This document shows, piece after piece, positions 9,076-18,637 of a DNA stretch of 64,000 nt. A program made the translations under genes and the position numbers. The stretch is from contig NZ_FNQN01000013.1 of NCBI RefSeq assembly GCF_900107645.1, positions 22,966 to 86,965 of the forward strand. Reading direction: 5' to 3'. Numbering within the stretch: position 1 is the stretch's first letter; each line of letters starts with the position of its first letter. This DNA is from Desulfuromusa kysingii (GTDB taxonomy: Bacteria > Desulfobacterota > Desulfuromonadia > Desulfuromonadales > Geopsychrobacteraceae). The notes below the pieces were generated by a model. That model did not search any database. It saw nothing but the letters and a program-made list of their open reading frames with translations, and was not told where the DNA came from.

Positions 9076-9782
9076 ACTTAATCCTGCTCAACAATGATGA
9101 CTTTACAGATCCAACCCGGGTTCGATTGTCTGGACGCCGACTGGAGCATATCGTCAACATTCAGCGTGCCAGCATTGGCGATACATTGCGTGTTGGGGAA
9201 ATCAATGGTTTATCAGGAACCGGAAAAATTTTAAGTCTGAGCAATGAAGAACTGGAAATGGAGGTTCAACTTGATCAGTCCCCGCCAGAGCCGCTCCCAA
9301 TCACCCTGCTTCTGGCCTTACCGCGACCCAAGATGTTAAAACGGGTATTACAGAGTGTCAGCTCTCTGGGGGTGAAACAGATCTACCTGATCAATAGTTA
9401 CCGGGTCGATAAAAGCTTCTGGGGAAGCCCTCTGTTGCAACCTGAAAAGCTGAGAGAACAGCTGATATTAGGATTGGAACAAGCCCGTGACACGCTACTA
9501 CCTGAAGTTCACCTGCAGCCCAGATTCAAACCATTCGTCGAAGATGAACTCCCAGAGATAATCGGAAAGTCGGACGCCTATATTGCCCATCCTGGGGCCA
9601 CGATGCCCTGTCCAAAGGCTCTCGATCAGGAGATAACCTTAGCCATCGGCCCAGAGGGGGGATTTATCCCTTACGAGGTCGAAAAACTGCAAACTTGTGG
9701 CTTTGTTCCCATCACCCTGGGAGAGAGAATTTTACGCGTTGAAACCGCCGTCCCTGTGTTACTGTCACGGCTTACCCCCTAA
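9072..9782 (+). CDS. rsmE: 16S rRNA (uracil-1498-N3)-methyltransferase
   Basis: SPOUT methyltransferase that methylates U1498 of 16S rRNA. The protein is 236 residues from the ATG at 9072, which overlaps the preceding stop (ATGA); a longer in-frame start at 9009 would run into the neighbouring gene and is rejected. The N-terminal PUA-like domain is followed by the knot domain with ALPRPKMLKRVLQSVSSLGV and the SAM-binding IGPEGGF and LGERILRVETA motifs. It is followed 18 bases later by an EamA transporter, so the PycTM-like gene, rsmE, the transporter and rsgA may form one operon with two translation or ribosome-related members. Confidence 0.95.
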   Translation: MNLILLNNDDFTDPTRVRLSGRRLEHIVNIQRASIGDTLRVGEINGLSGTGKILSLSNEELEMEVQLDQSPPEPLPITLLLALPRPKMLKRVLQSVSSLGVKQIYLINSYRVDKSFWGSPLLQPEKLREQLILGLEQARDTLLPEVHLQPRFKPFVEDELPEIIGKSDAYIAHPGATMPCPKALDQEITLAIGPEGGFIPYEVEKLQTCGFVPITLGERILRVETAVPVLLSRLTP

Positions 9783-9800
9783 CCGAATAATGAAATTTGC

Positions 9801-10709
9801 ATGAAAAATAAATTTTCCTATATTTACCTGTTAATGATATTACCGCCGCTATTCTGGGCCGGAAATTCGGTTCTTGCGCGTGGTATCGCCGAGATGATCC
9901 CACCAGTGGCCCTGTCGTTCTGGCGCTGGACCATTGCGCTGATAGTTTTGCTCCCCTTCACCTGGAAACAGGTTCGGAGAGACTGGCCAACAATCTGCGC
10001 AGCGAAAAAGAGTATATTTCTTCTGGGTCTTCTGGGGATTGCTGCATTTAATACGCTGCTCTATACCGCAGCTCACACGACCACCGCTCTCAATCTCTCG
10101 CTGACTCAGTCGGTGATGCCAGTCGTGATTGTCGTCATCAGCTTTGTCCTGTTTCATGAGCGTATTTCTCGCTTGCAGCTGTTTGCTATCATTCTGTGCA
10201 CTTTGGGAGCCGGCTACATCATTATTCAAGGAGACTGGCAAAGATTGATGCAGCTTGAATTTGTGAGCGGCGATCTGATCATGTTGTTTGCGGTTACCCT
10301 TTATGGACTCTATTCGGTCTTTCTGCGTAAACGTCCAGCAATCCATCCCATGAGTTTTCTCACCACAACATTCACCGTCGGTGTTGTGTTATTATTGCCC
10401 CTGTATCTGTGGGAGTGGCAGCATACACCGCCACTGGAATTAAACCCGGCGGTCATGTTCAGCCTTCTCTATGTTGCCCTGTGCCCGTCGATTCTCGCTT
10501 ACCTGTTTTGGAATCGAGGCATCCATGAAGTGGGTGCCAACAAAGCAGGTCTGTACATCAATCTAGTGCCATTATTTGCCTCATTTCTGGCGGTGTTGTT
10601 TCTTGGGGAACGTTTTCAAAGTTATCACCTCATCGGCATCATCCTTATCGCTAGCGGGTTGCTGCTGTTCAACCTCCCTCTGCACCGCACAGGAAGGATC
10701 AGAATATGA
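9801..10709 (+). CDS. EamA/DMT-family transporter
   Basis: A 302-residue inner-membrane protein with about ten hydrophobic helices arranged as two EamA repeats. The first repeat starts at PPLFWAGNSVLARG and contains SFWRWTIAL; the second starts near residue 150 with GDLIMLFAVTLYGLYSVFLRK and ends with LGERFQSYHLIGIILIASG. Members export amino acids, metabolites or drugs by an antiport-like mechanism. The substrate cannot be predicted here. The gene ends in ATGA overlapping the rsgA start, a sign of translational coupling. Fold and family are certain. Confidence 0.92.
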   Translation: MKNKFSYIYLLMILPPLFWAGNSVLARGIAEMIPPVALSFWRWTIALIVLLPFTWKQVRRDWPTICAAKKSIFLLGLLGIAAFNTLLYTAAHTTTALNLSLTQSVMPVVIVVISFVLFHERISRLQLFAIILCTLGAGYIIIQGDWQRLMQLEFVSGDLIMLFAVTLYGLYSVFLRKRPAIHPMSFLTTTFTVGVVLLLPLYLWEWQHTPPLELNPAVMFSLLYVALCPSILAYLFWNRGIHEVGANKAGLYINLVPLFASFLAVLFLGERFQSYHLIGIILIASGLLLFNLPLHRTGRIRI

Positions 10710-11719
10710 CCCTTGAAGATTGGGGTTGGACCCCTTTTTTTACTGCGCAGATGAAACCCTGGAAAAAATCTGGATGGCTCCCTGCACGGGTTATTCGTGG
10801 AGAGAAAAATTATTTCCGGGTTTGGACTCTTCAAGGGGAATTGACTGTCCGCTTTGCTGGAAAAATTCGTCATAAAGCAGGCAGTCGGGTTGATTTTCCA
10901 GTCGTGGGAGACTGGGTTATGGTCGAACCGCAGAGTGGACAACGTGGAATTATCCACGCTCTGTTGACACGCAAAAGCTCTTTTTCACGCAACCTCCCCG
11001 GTCGCCGGAAAACCAAAGGACAAGAACGGGCGGAACAGCAAGTTATTGCTGCCAACGTCGATCTGGTGTTCATTGTCAGCGGACTCGATCGGGATTTCAA
11101 TATCCGCCGAATTGAACGTTACTTAACTCTGGTCAGCAGCAGTGGTGCTGACGCCGTTGTCCTGCTCAACAAAACCGATCTTTGCGAGAGCCCTGAAAAG
11201 TATAAAGCTCAGGTCGAGGAAATTTCCGGCAACACCCCCGTTCACCTGTTTATGGCCCGTCACCCTGGGCAGCTTGAGATTCTCTTTAACTACATGCAAC
11301 CGGGAAAAACCATTGCCCTTCTTGGCTCTTCCGGGGTGGGCAAGTCAACGATTCTCAACGGTATGCTTGGAGAAGAGCGGCAGAAAATTGGTGCTGTCAG
11401 CCAAGCGGATGGAAAAGGTCGCCACACCACCACCCACCGTGAGTTAATTCTGTTTCCTACCGGTGGGATTCTGATGGACAATCCCGGTATGCGGGAACTG
11501 CATCTCTGGGGTAACGCCGATGACCTTACTGAATCCTTTGCAGATATTGAAACTCTGGCGGCGGATTGCAAGTTCTCTGACTGCCAGCATAAAACTGAAC
11601 CGGGGTGTGCCGTCACCAAAGCACTTGAGGCAGGCACCTTGAATTCAGAGCGACTTGTCAGTTATCATAAATTAAAAAATGAACTTCAAAGTCTGACTCA
11701 ACAAAAGAATAAATCTTGA
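10706..11719 (+). CDS. rsgA: Ribosome small-subunit-dependent GTPase RsgA
   Basis: Circularly permuted GTPase that assists late 30S subunit maturation. It has 337 residues. An N-terminal OB fold comes first (RVIRGEKNYFRV to VVGDWVMVE). The GTPase motifs then appear in permuted order: NKTDL (G4), then GSSGVGKST (G1), then DNPGMREL (G3). The C-terminal zinc knuckle is CKFSDCQHKTEPGC, with the Cys and His ligands present. GTP-binding residues look intact. The start overlaps the stop of the EamA gene. Its grouping with rsmE links two 30S-related functions, which is inference from context. Confidence 0.96.
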   Translation: MTLEDWGWTPFFTAQMKPWKKSGWLPARVIRGEKNYFRVWTLQGELTVRFAGKIRHKAGSRVDFPVVGDWVMVEPQSGQRGIIHALLTRKSSFSRNLPGRRKTKGQERAEQQVIAANVDLVFIVSGLDRDFNIRRIERYLTLVSSSGADAVVLLNKTDLCESPEKYKAQVEEISGNTPVHLFMARHPGQLEILFNYMQPGKTIALLGSSGVGKSTILNGMLGEERQKIGAVSQADGKGRHTTTHRELILFPTGGILMDNPGMRELHLWGNADDLTESFADIETLAADCKFSDCQHKTEPGCAVTKALEAGTLNSERLVSYHKLKNELQSLTQQKNKS

Positions 11720-11801
11720 TTGTTACACGAAGGAATAAACCATTACTTTAATGACAATTTGAGGAAGAGTTTTTTGATTCTTACTTCCACGGGGGAATAT
11801 T

Positions 11802-13976
11802 TTGCTACTGCGCTTGAAATTCCTGCTTCTTATCTGCATCCTTATCCCTTTTCCTGTTCATGGGGAAAGTACCACCATCAGGGTTGGGATTGACAATAAC
11901 CCTCCGCTGACCTTTATTGATGCACAGGGTCAGGCCAGTGGCTTGCTTCCAGATCTCTTCACCCAGATCGCCAAAGCGAAAAAATGGACGATTAAATATG
12001 TCCCCTGTCAATGGCAACAATGCCTTGAATCGCTTGCGACAAATGATATCGACATTTTACCTGCGATTGCCTACACCCGAAAGAGAGCCAATCAATTTCA
12101 CTTTGCCAATGAAGTCATCGCCAGTAGTTGGGGGCAGATTTATCAGCAAAGCGACAGCAAACTCACGTCGGTGTTGGAACTGGCAGGAAAAAAAATGGCT
12201 GTTTTAAAACAGGATATTTTCCTTCTTGGCGAACAGGGCATGCTTCACGTTGCTAAAAATTTCAACATAGAGGTTGAATATGTCGAGGTCGAATCTTACC
12301 GGGAAGCCTTTACCCAACTGCAACAGGGGACAGTCGATGCCGCGATGGTGGGACGCTTTTACGGGTTTAAAAATGCCCAGAAATTCAACCTCATTCCTAC
12401 CCCCATCATGATCAACCCGATTCAGATCCGCCCCGCCTTTGCCACAGCAGTCCCAGAGCGCTACAGAGCCGAGTTTGATCAGTCACTCCACGAATGGAAA
12501 CAGTCATCAAACTCGATCTATTACAACCTTATTGATAAATGGTTTGACGCCAAAACCCCGGACCGGCTCCCAACCTGGTTGATGCCAGCCCTTTACTCAC
12601 TGCTGGGAGCATTGCTCCTGCTGCTGTTCATTACCCTATGGACGCGCAAGCAAGTCAAGATCAAGACCCTGGAACTCTCCAACCAACGACAGCATTACCG
12701 AGTATTCTTTGAAGAATCTCAATCAATAAAGCTTTTGGTGGACCCTGAAACTGCGAATATTGTCGATGCTAATCCAGCAGCTTGCAGATTCTACCAATAC
12801 AGCCCCGACCAGCTCAAAAACATGAAAATGTGGCAGATCAATCAAATTGGAGAGGGTGAAGTCAAGGACAGATTAACCGAAGCAATAAGCCAAGATCAGC
12901 AGCAATTTGAACGGATCCATACTCGTGCAGATGGAACACAGGTTCCGGTGGAAGTCTATAGAAGTCCGATTCAAAACAGAGGTCGAACCTTGCTCTATTC
13001 CATCATCCACGACATCAGTAAAAGAAAAAAAGCAGAACAAGAGCTCGAAGAGCGTAATAAATTCCTCCAATCCGTTATTGATGGCGTCTCTGATCCGATG
13101 ATGGTGATTGGTTTAGACTACCAGATCCTACAACTGAATGAGAGCGCTCGTAAGCAACAACCTGAAGAGCCCAATAGTCATCTCACCTGTCATCAACTGT
13201 CTCATGCTTCACAGGTCCCTTGCACTGGCGATAACCATCCTTGTCCGCTGGTCGAGGTTCAGGAAACCGGGGGTTCTGTGACAATGATCCACCAACATGT
13301 CACTTCTCAGGGCAAACGAATTTATGAGCTCTGTGCTTCTCCGCTATTTGACGCAAAGGGTGAAATCTATGCCATCATTGAGGTAGCGCGAGACATTACT
13401 GAACGGCTGCACATTGAAGAGCTTCTCAATGAAAACGAAAAACGCTTACATCATCTGGCCCATCACGATTCCCTGACCGACTTACCAAACCGGCTCCTGT
13501 TTGATGATCGATTAAAGCAAGCTCTCAGCAAGAGTCGGCGAAGTGGCAGACAGATTGCGCTATTTTTCCTCGATCTAGACCATCTGAAGTGCATCAATGA
13601 TAATCTGGGGCACAGCTATGGTGATTTACTCCTGATTGACGTTGCTAAACGGCTGCGAGCATGTGTTCGTGAAAGTGATACTGTCGCTCGTATGGGTGGA
13701 GATGAATTTCTGGTTCTACTGGAAGACATTGAATCGATTGAGATGGTTGCAACGATGGCTGAACGCATCTGTGATTCCCTGACACACGAACTGGTCAAAG
13801 GAGAGTTCAAACAAAAAATCAGTGTAAGCATCGGTATCAGCATTTACCCTGACGATGCTAAGTCGGGACCAGAGATGATGAAAAATGCAGATCTGGCAAT
13901 GTACAGAGTCAAAAAGTCAGGAAAAGCAAACTATCAGTTTTATTCTGCCCCTCAAGGCCGCTTTCTGTTTGATTAA
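11802..13976 (+). CDS. Diguanylate cyclase with periplasmic SBP sensor and two PAS domains
   Basis: A 724-residue membrane protein. After a signal peptide (about residues 1-21), residues 25-245 form a family 3 periplasmic solute-binding domain of the amino-acid-binder type (IRVGIDNNPPL). Then come a membrane helix near 262-282, PAS domains near 300-410 and 415-545, and a GGDEF domain from about 560. The active motif is MGGDEF (GGDEF at 632-636), so c-di-GMP synthesis is likely; an inhibitory RxxD site was not seen. The second PAS carries a Cys/His-rich insert (C463, C474, C481). The start is TTG with GGGGGA just upstream. No EAL domain. The likely role is to make c-di-GMP in response to a small periplasmic ligand. 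Confidence 0.93.
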   Translation: MLLRLKFLLLICILIPFPVHGESTTIRVGIDNNPPLTFIDAQGQASGLLPDLFTQIAKAKKWTIKYVPCQWQQCLESLATNDIDILPAIAYTRKRANQFHFANEVIASSWGQIYQQSDSKLTSVLELAGKKMAVLKQDIFLLGEQGMLHVAKNFNIEVEYVEVESYREAFTQLQQGTVDAAMVGRFYGFKNAQKFNLIPTPIMINPIQIRPAFATAVPERYRAEFDQSLHEWKQSSNSIYYNLIDKWFDAKTPDRLPTWLMPALYSLLGALLLLLFITLWTRKQVKIKTLELSNQRQHYRVFFEESQSIKLLVDPETANIVDANPAACRFYQYSPDQLKNMKMWQINQIGEGEVKDRLTEAISQDQQQFERIHTRADGTQVPVEVYRSPIQNRGRTLLYSIIHDISKRKKAEQELEERNKFLQSVIDGVSDPMMVIGLDYQILQLNESARKQQPEEPNSHLTCHQLSHASQVPCTGDNHPCPLVEVQETGGSVTMIHQHVTSQGKRIYELCASPLFDAKGEIYAIIEVARDITERLHIEELLNENEKRLHHLAHHDSLTDLPNRLLFDDRLKQALSKSRRSGRQIALFFLDLDHLKCINDNLGHSYGDLLLIDVAKRLRACVRESDTVARMGGDEFLVLLEDIESIEMVATMAERICDSLTHELVKGEFKQKISVSIGISIYPDDAKSGPEMMKNADLAMYRVKKSGKANYQFYSAPQGRFLFD

Positions 13977-13980
13977 GGCT

Positions 13981-15222
13981 TTACCCTTTTGCTGCACAGG
14001 TGCCCGCAAGATAACCTGTTGACCAGCAAAGCTGCAGATTATAACCTCCTGTTGGCCCATCCAGATCAATGACTTCCCCAGCAAAATAAAGATTTGCGAT
14101 TTTTTTGGATGACATGTTGCGCATATCAATGCCTTGCAGCGAGATCCCTCCCGAAGTGATAATGGCTTTCTTGAAGCCTTCAACCCCAGTGACGCTCAAC
14201 TCCATTCTTTTAAACAGTGACAGCAGCTTGATCCGTTCCACTTTGGTCACTGAATGACATTTTTTTTCCGCCACGATACCGGAAAGACGGATAAACAACG
14301 GGATCATGTCTTTGGGCAGTAGATTCTCCAATGAATTACGAAAATCTTTATTACTATGAGCTGACAATTCCCGTTGCAAACGTTTATCAAAAAGTTCAAG
14401 TTCAACGGCTGGCTTCAGATCAACAAGCAGTTGCACTGCACCCTGTTTTAAAGCATCACGGATCTCCGCACTCATATCAAGGATAATCGGGCCACCGATG
14501 CCATTGTTGGTAAAGAACGCCTCACCAAACCGTTGGGTAATAATTCTACCGTTATGCTGAACCGCAATATGGACATTTTTCAAGTTAAAATCGGTCAGTT
14601 CTCGAGTCCAATTTTCGGCTAAAAAAACGGACACCAGCGCGGGTTCGGGGTCAATCAGGGGGTGATTAAATGCTTTACCCCAGCCATAACCATCACCAGT
14701 ACAGCCGGTTTCCGGATACGATAAGCCCCCGGTTGCAATGACAAATTTATCCGCTGCAAATGATCCCGCAGAGGTTTCGACTGATGTCAATAAACCTTCT
14801 TCGCAATTCAATTTCTGCACCGTGCATAAGGTCAAGAGCTCAACGCCAGAGGCGATAACAAATTGATCCAGAACTCTCTGGACATCGCTGGCTTTCCCTT
14901 TTTCAGGAAACACTCGACCACCACGTTCAACCCTTAATGGCAAACCACGTTGCTCAAAAAAACTGATCGTATCATCGACCCCGAAAGCAAAAAGAGCTGT
15001 CAGCAGAGCTTTACCATTGCGGCCAAAGGCTGCACAGAATTGTCGTGGGTCAGACTCATTGTTGGTAATATTACAGCGCCCCTTACCGGTGATGAGAAGT
15101 TTCGACCCACAACGCCGTTTTTTTTCCAACAATAAGACTTTTGCCCCTGACATGGCAGCAAACCCGGCAGCAAACATACCGGCTGGGCCACCGCCGATGA
15201 CGATGACATCATATTTTTTCAT
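13981..15222 (-). CDS. HI0933/YhiN-family flavoprotein
   Basis: A 413-residue FAD-binding protein. The N-terminal Rossmann motif GGGPAGMFAAGFAA and the KLLITGKGRCNITN signature identify the HI0933/YhiN (BaiN-like) family. A second nucleotide-binding segment is VIATGGLSYPETGCTGDGY, and the C-terminal block is YFAGEVIDLDGPTGGYN. Some BaiN relatives reduce steroid-like substrates; for this subgroup the substrate is unknown. It lies 15 bases after pncB at the end of the minus-strand NAD-salvage cluster, so it may be co-expressed with it. It converges on the diguanylate cyclase gene with a four-base gap. Confidence 0.92.
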   Translation of the reverse strand: MKKYDVIVIGGGPAGMFAAGFAAMSGAKVLLLEKKRRCGSKLLITGKGRCNITNNESDPRQFCAAFGRNGKALLTALFAFGVDDTISFFEQRGLPLRVERGGRVFPEKGKASDVQRVLDQFVIASGVELLTLCTVQKLNCEEGLLTSVETSAGSFAADKFVIATGGLSYPETGCTGDGYGWGKAFNHPLIDPEPALVSVFLAENWTRELTDFNLKNVHIAVQHNGRIITQRFGEAFFTNNGIGGPIILDMSAEIRDALKQGAVQLLVDLKPAVELELFDKRLQRELSAHSNKDFRNSLENLLPKDMIPLFIRLSGIVAEKKCHSVTKVERIKLLSLFKRMELSVTGVEGFKKAIITSGGISLQGIDMRNMSSKKIANLYFAGEVIDLDGPTGGYNLQLCWSTGYLAGTCAAKG

Positions 15223-15237
15223 GCTGTAGATTCATTC

Positions 15238-16434
15238 CTATTTGATCTCATAAACGCTCGACAGGTAGCGTAAATATTCTGCATCTTCACACATGCTCTT
15301 CCCTGGCTCATCAGAAATTTTAGCCACCGGCTTGCCGTTTACTGCAACCAGTTTGATCACCATATCAAGAGACGGAATACCAACATCATTGGTGAGGTTG
15401 GTGCCGATACCAAAGGATATGCGCGCTTTCCCCTTGAAATAAGCATAGATTTCAAGCATCGTCGGGAAATCCAAGCCATCACTGAATACCAGCGTTTTGG
15501 TCAGTGGGTCGATACCCATCTGTTGATACATGGAGATGGCTTTTTCTCCCCATTCATACGGGGAACCACTATCATGCCGCAGACCATCATAGAGCTTGAT
15601 GAAGTAGGGATCAGAAAAATCGCGGATAAAAGCATCCATCGAGTAACAATCCGTCAGCGCAATGCCCAAACGCCCCCGATATTCACGCACCCAGCCTTCA
15701 AGGGCCGCTTTCTGCGCATCGGCCAGACGAGTTATCGCCTGCCAACTCTGGAACCATTCGTGCGCCATCGTGCCGATAGGCATCATCCCTAAAGTACGGG
15801 CAAAATGGAGATTGCTGGTTCCTGAAAAACATTTCGGCAGCTCTTGCTGTAATCGTAGCAACACCTGTTTCTGCCAGTTCTTACTGGCACGCCGTCGGGT
15901 ACCGAAGTCAGCAAAGGAGAACCCGGACGTGTCCCCTTGCCGCTTTAATAGATCAATTTTCTCTGTCAGATTCTGTTGTGCGGTGGCCAACTCAAAGCCA
16001 CCACAGTGCTTAAAAGTATGGAGTTCACTGATTATGGCAAGGGCATAAATTTCAAACAGGGTGACATGAATCAGTGGTCCACGAAAACGGAGCTCAATGT
16101 CATCTCCAGCGGGACGGAGTTCCACAAAGCGCATATCGAGACGGAAAATCCGTAAAAACTCAATCAGATCAACTTTAATAAAGGGGAAAGTTGCCAAATA
16201 TTTCAGTTCGTCGTCAGTGAAAGAGAGATCACAGAGATGTTCCAGCTGACGCATGATTTCTGGAATCAAATCGGCAAGGTTATAACCTTTCAAATCTCGA
16301 CATGCAAACTTCCACTCGACATCTACAGTACGAAATTCAGAGGCATGGTAAAAAGCCTGTAACATAGTGATCTTATACAGATCAGTATCCAGCAGACTGT
16401 CGATTAACAGATCGTTCTGAGCAGCCGAACTCAT
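15238..16434 (-). CDS. pncB: Nicotinate phosphoribosyltransferase
   Basis: Makes nicotinate mononucleotide from nicotinate and PRPP, feeding NAD synthesis (Preiss-Handler pathway). It has 398 residues, equal to the bacterial PncB norm. Signatures seen are LLDTDLYKITMLQAFYH at the N-terminus, FSFADFGTRRRAS near residue 170, GTSNLHFARTLGMMPIGTMAHEW, and LVFSDGLDFPTMLEIY. Its ATG overlaps the stop of pncA as ATGA, so the two are translated together, joining deamidation of nicotinamide to reuse of nicotinate. Confidence 0.97.
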   Translation of the reverse strand: MSSAAQNDLLIDSLLDTDLYKITMLQAFYHASEFRTVDVEWKFACRDLKGYNLADLIPEIMRQLEHLCDLSFTDDELKYLATFPFIKVDLIEFLRIFRLDMRFVELRPAGDDIELRFRGPLIHVTLFEIYALAIISELHTFKHCGGFELATAQQNLTEKIDLLKRQGDTSGFSFADFGTRRRASKNWQKQVLLRLQQELPKCFSGTSNLHFARTLGMMPIGTMAHEWFQSWQAITRLADAQKAALEGWVREYRGRLGIALTDCYSMDAFIRDFSDPYFIKLYDGLRHDSGSPYEWGEKAISMYQQMGIDPLTKTLVFSDGLDFPTMLEIYAYFKGKARISFGIGTNLTNDVGIPSLDMVIKLVAVNGKPVAKISDEPGKSMCEDAEYLRYLSSVYEIK

Positions 16435-17078
16435 AACAAAACCAGATCATGACTGGAATTGACAAATTCAGCCCCTGCCTGACGTAATTCTTCCAAGCCT
16501 TGCTCACTGGTCGCAGTGGCAACGCCACGACAAGCAGCTCGGTTAAGAATCACCCGGAACCCGGCTTGCAAAAGTTGTAACCCTGTGGTCTTGACACAGT
16601 AGTCTGTCGCCAGCCCGCCCAGCAACAGGGTGTTAATTCCCTGTGTCTGCAGCCACTCAATCGCTCCGGTGCTGATCCTCTCTTGCAGGTCCTGAAAACA
16701 AGCGCCGTAGGGGTGCATCAAAGGGTCTTTACCTTTTTCAACGACCAGATCATAAACAGCCTCATCAGGAAGGCCAGGAATCAGCCGGTTCCCTTCCGTT
16801 CCCACGACACAGTGGGGAGGCCACTTGATATCCAGATTCGGATAGTCCCCCGCAACCGGTTGCATCACTTCAGCCGCTGAGTGCGCCACCCACGGAGCTT
16901 CGAGCGGGTGACAATCCTTACTCACCAGACGCAAGCGGGCAAATCGGGCTTGAGCATTCAGTTCATCCGCGATTTCATCACCTTGGGCAACCGGCAACTC
17001 AGCGGGACATAAGGGTGTAAATCCACGTTGTGGATCGACATCAAAACTCGCAGTCTTATCCTTATCGACCTCAATCAT
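16431..17078 (-). CDS. pncA: Nicotinamidase
   Basis: Hydrolyses nicotinamide to nicotinate and ammonia. This 215-residue isochorismatase-fold protein shows the catalytic set: Asp15 in VDPQRGF, a Lys in VEKGKDPL near residue 113, and the nucleophilic Cys in GGLATDYCVKTTG. The metal-site HPLEAPW and KWPPHCVVGTEG segments are also present. It overlaps pncB by four bases and lies 30 bases downstream of folA. The pair is a complete short route from nicotinamide to nicotinate mononucleotide. Identification is firm. Confidence 0.95.
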   Translation of the reverse strand: MIEVDKDKTASFDVDPQRGFTPLCPAELPVAQGDEIADELNAQARFARLRLVSKDCHPLEAPWVAHSAAEVMQPVAGDYPNLDIKWPPHCVVGTEGNRLIPGLPDEAVYDLVVEKGKDPLMHPYGACFQDLQERISTGAIEWLQTQGINTLLLGGLATDYCVKTTGLQLLQAGFRVILNRAACRGVATATSEQGLEELRQAGAEFVNSSHDLVLL

Positions 17079-17108
17079 AATCTTCTCACTCAGGATATCC
17101 CTCTATTT

Positions 17109-17624
17109 TCAGAGCTTATGTTGTGTATCTGACGAAAGTACCTGTAAACTTTGAGAGCGTTGTAAAATCGTAAATCGGTAGTCCAAAGTAGCGCTGATTT
17201 GCTTGGTATAAATAGACCTAAAAACACCGTCAGCTATTTCAGGGAAAAAAGCATCTCCATCCGGTGCAATGTCGAGTTCTGTCAGATAAATCCGTTCTGC
17301 CATCACCAATGTCTGCTGATAAATCTCAGCTCCACCACAAATAAAGAGCTCCTCAGCTGATTTTGCAAGCTGCAGAGCGGCTGCTATTGTGGTCGCCACA
17401 TCACAACCCGACACATTATAATCTGGGTCACGGCTTAAAATAATCGTTTGCCGTCCCGGTAGCGGTTGACCAATGGATTCAAACGTCCGCCGTCCCATGA
17501 GTAAAGTCTGCCCCATGGTTAATCTCTTGAAGCGCTGCAGGTCATCGGGAAGATGCCAAGGGAGCTGCCCGCCCTTGCCAATCACCCGGTTTTTCCCCAT
17601 GGCAACAATAATGGAGATCAACAA
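17109..17624 (-). CDS. folA: Dihydrofolate reductase
   Basis: Reduces dihydrofolate to tetrahydrofolate with NADPH. The protein is 171 residues; motifs are MGKNRVIGKGGQLPWHLPDDL with the acidic substrate-site Asp, LLMGRRTFESIGQPLPGR, and ELFICGGAEIYQQTL. No ATG fits the N-terminus: two tandem TTG codons at 17624 and 17621 precede ISIIVAMG, so a TTG start overlapping the end of the upstream gene by four or seven bases is likely. A weak start together with overlap suggests translation depends on the upstream gene. Confidence 0.95.
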   Translation of the reverse strand: MLISIIVAMGKNRVIGKGGQLPWHLPDDLQRFKRLTMGQTLLMGRRTFESIGQPLPGRQTIILSRDPDYNVSGCDVATTIAAALQLAKSAEELFICGGAEIYQQTLVMAERIYLTELDIAPDGDAFFPEIADGVFRSIYTKQISATLDYRFTILQRSQSLQVLSSDTQHKL

Positions 17625-18631
17625 CAGCCCACCCCTGTCGCTGAGAGGTCTGTTTTTGTACGCCGCATCAGGTAACGGTCAAAAATAGAAGGGGGCAGCA
17701 CCTTGACCAGACGAGCCAGCAGAAACACGACGAGCAGTGAAAACAGTAAGCGCCCCCATAAGGCCCCAGAGATATGCGCCCCCAGCACCATCAATAGCAG
17801 GGTATCTTCAAAAATACTGTGGCAGAGCCCCATAAGGGCGACCGAAGAGAATATATCACGCGGACTTAGGTGTCCCGATTGTGCTTCTTGGATAATCAGT
17901 CCACCACCGTAACTCAAACCAAGGGTCATGCCGATAATGGTAATCGGGGCCGCTTCACGCCCCATTCCCAACACTGTCAATACCGGTTCCAGCAGGCGCG
18001 TCATCAGATCACTGATTCCGAGCAATTTCAACACCCGTAAAAATGTCATCAAGGCCAGAATTATGATAAAAATCATCACCATGTTACGCAATTCTGCAAT
18101 CGCCCAGGCACTCCAGTTGGGCGCCACTAACTCAGGATTCCAGAGGGCATGATTAGCTTGCTGCAAAGTTCCACTCAACTGATAAGTCAGATGCAGAATC
18201 CAGCCCAGCAACAGCGCACCACCGATACGGATCACCGCCATCACCCGGAATCGGGTTCCCGCTTTTTGCGCGATCCGCAATTCAACCGGCAAGCCGTGAG
18301 CGACCAGAATCATACTCCCCAGAACTGTCACCTGGGCGACAGTGAGTTCCAATCCCGGAGCCACCGAGGCAAAGACCACCATACCACCATATATACTGGT
18401 GACCATAGCGGTGGCCCAGACCAATCCAAGTTGTCCAGGCAACCCGACCAACTCCATCACCGGTCCCAGCAACACCCCCAGTTGATCAACAATTCCCCAT
18501 TGCTGAAGAAATCGGGTCACAATGCTGATAGGGACAATAATTTTGAATAATTCTCCACTGGCATGCAACGCCGCGAAGAACAGTTCAACCAGCGATTTTT
18601 TGAATTGGCTGAAATTACCGGTAAAAGACAT
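17618..18631 (-). CDS. Nucleoside-recognition (Gate) domain membrane protein
   Basis: A 337-residue inner-membrane protein with about eight hydrophobic helices. Two Gate/nucleoside-recognition repeats are visible, the first around SIVTRFLQQWGIVDQLGVLLGP and the second around LKLLGISDLMTRLLEPVLTVLG. The glycine-rich segments TSIYGGMVVFAS and GLSYGGGLIIQEA line up between the halves, as expected for an inverted repeat. Such proteins resemble the core of nucleoside transporters and spore proteins SpmA/SpmB. Transport is likely but the substrate is unknown. Its stop overlaps the folA start. It lies six bases after the NimA-like gene. Confidence 0.85.
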   Translation of the reverse strand: MSFTGNFSQFKKSLVELFFAALHASGELFKIIVPISIVTRFLQQWGIVDQLGVLLGPVMELVGLPGQLGLVWATAMVTSIYGGMVVFASVAPGLELTVAQVTVLGSMILVAHGLPVELRIAQKAGTRFRVMAVIRIGGALLLGWILHLTYQLSGTLQQANHALWNPELVAPNWSAWAIAELRNMVMIFIIILALMTFLRVLKLLGISDLMTRLLEPVLTVLGMGREAAPITIIGMTLGLSYGGGLIIQEAQSGHLSPRDIFSSVALMGLCHSIFEDTLLLMVLGAHISGALWGRLLFSLLVVFLLARLVKVLPPSIFDRYLMRRTKTDLSATGVGCC

Positions 18632-18637
18632 GATGAA

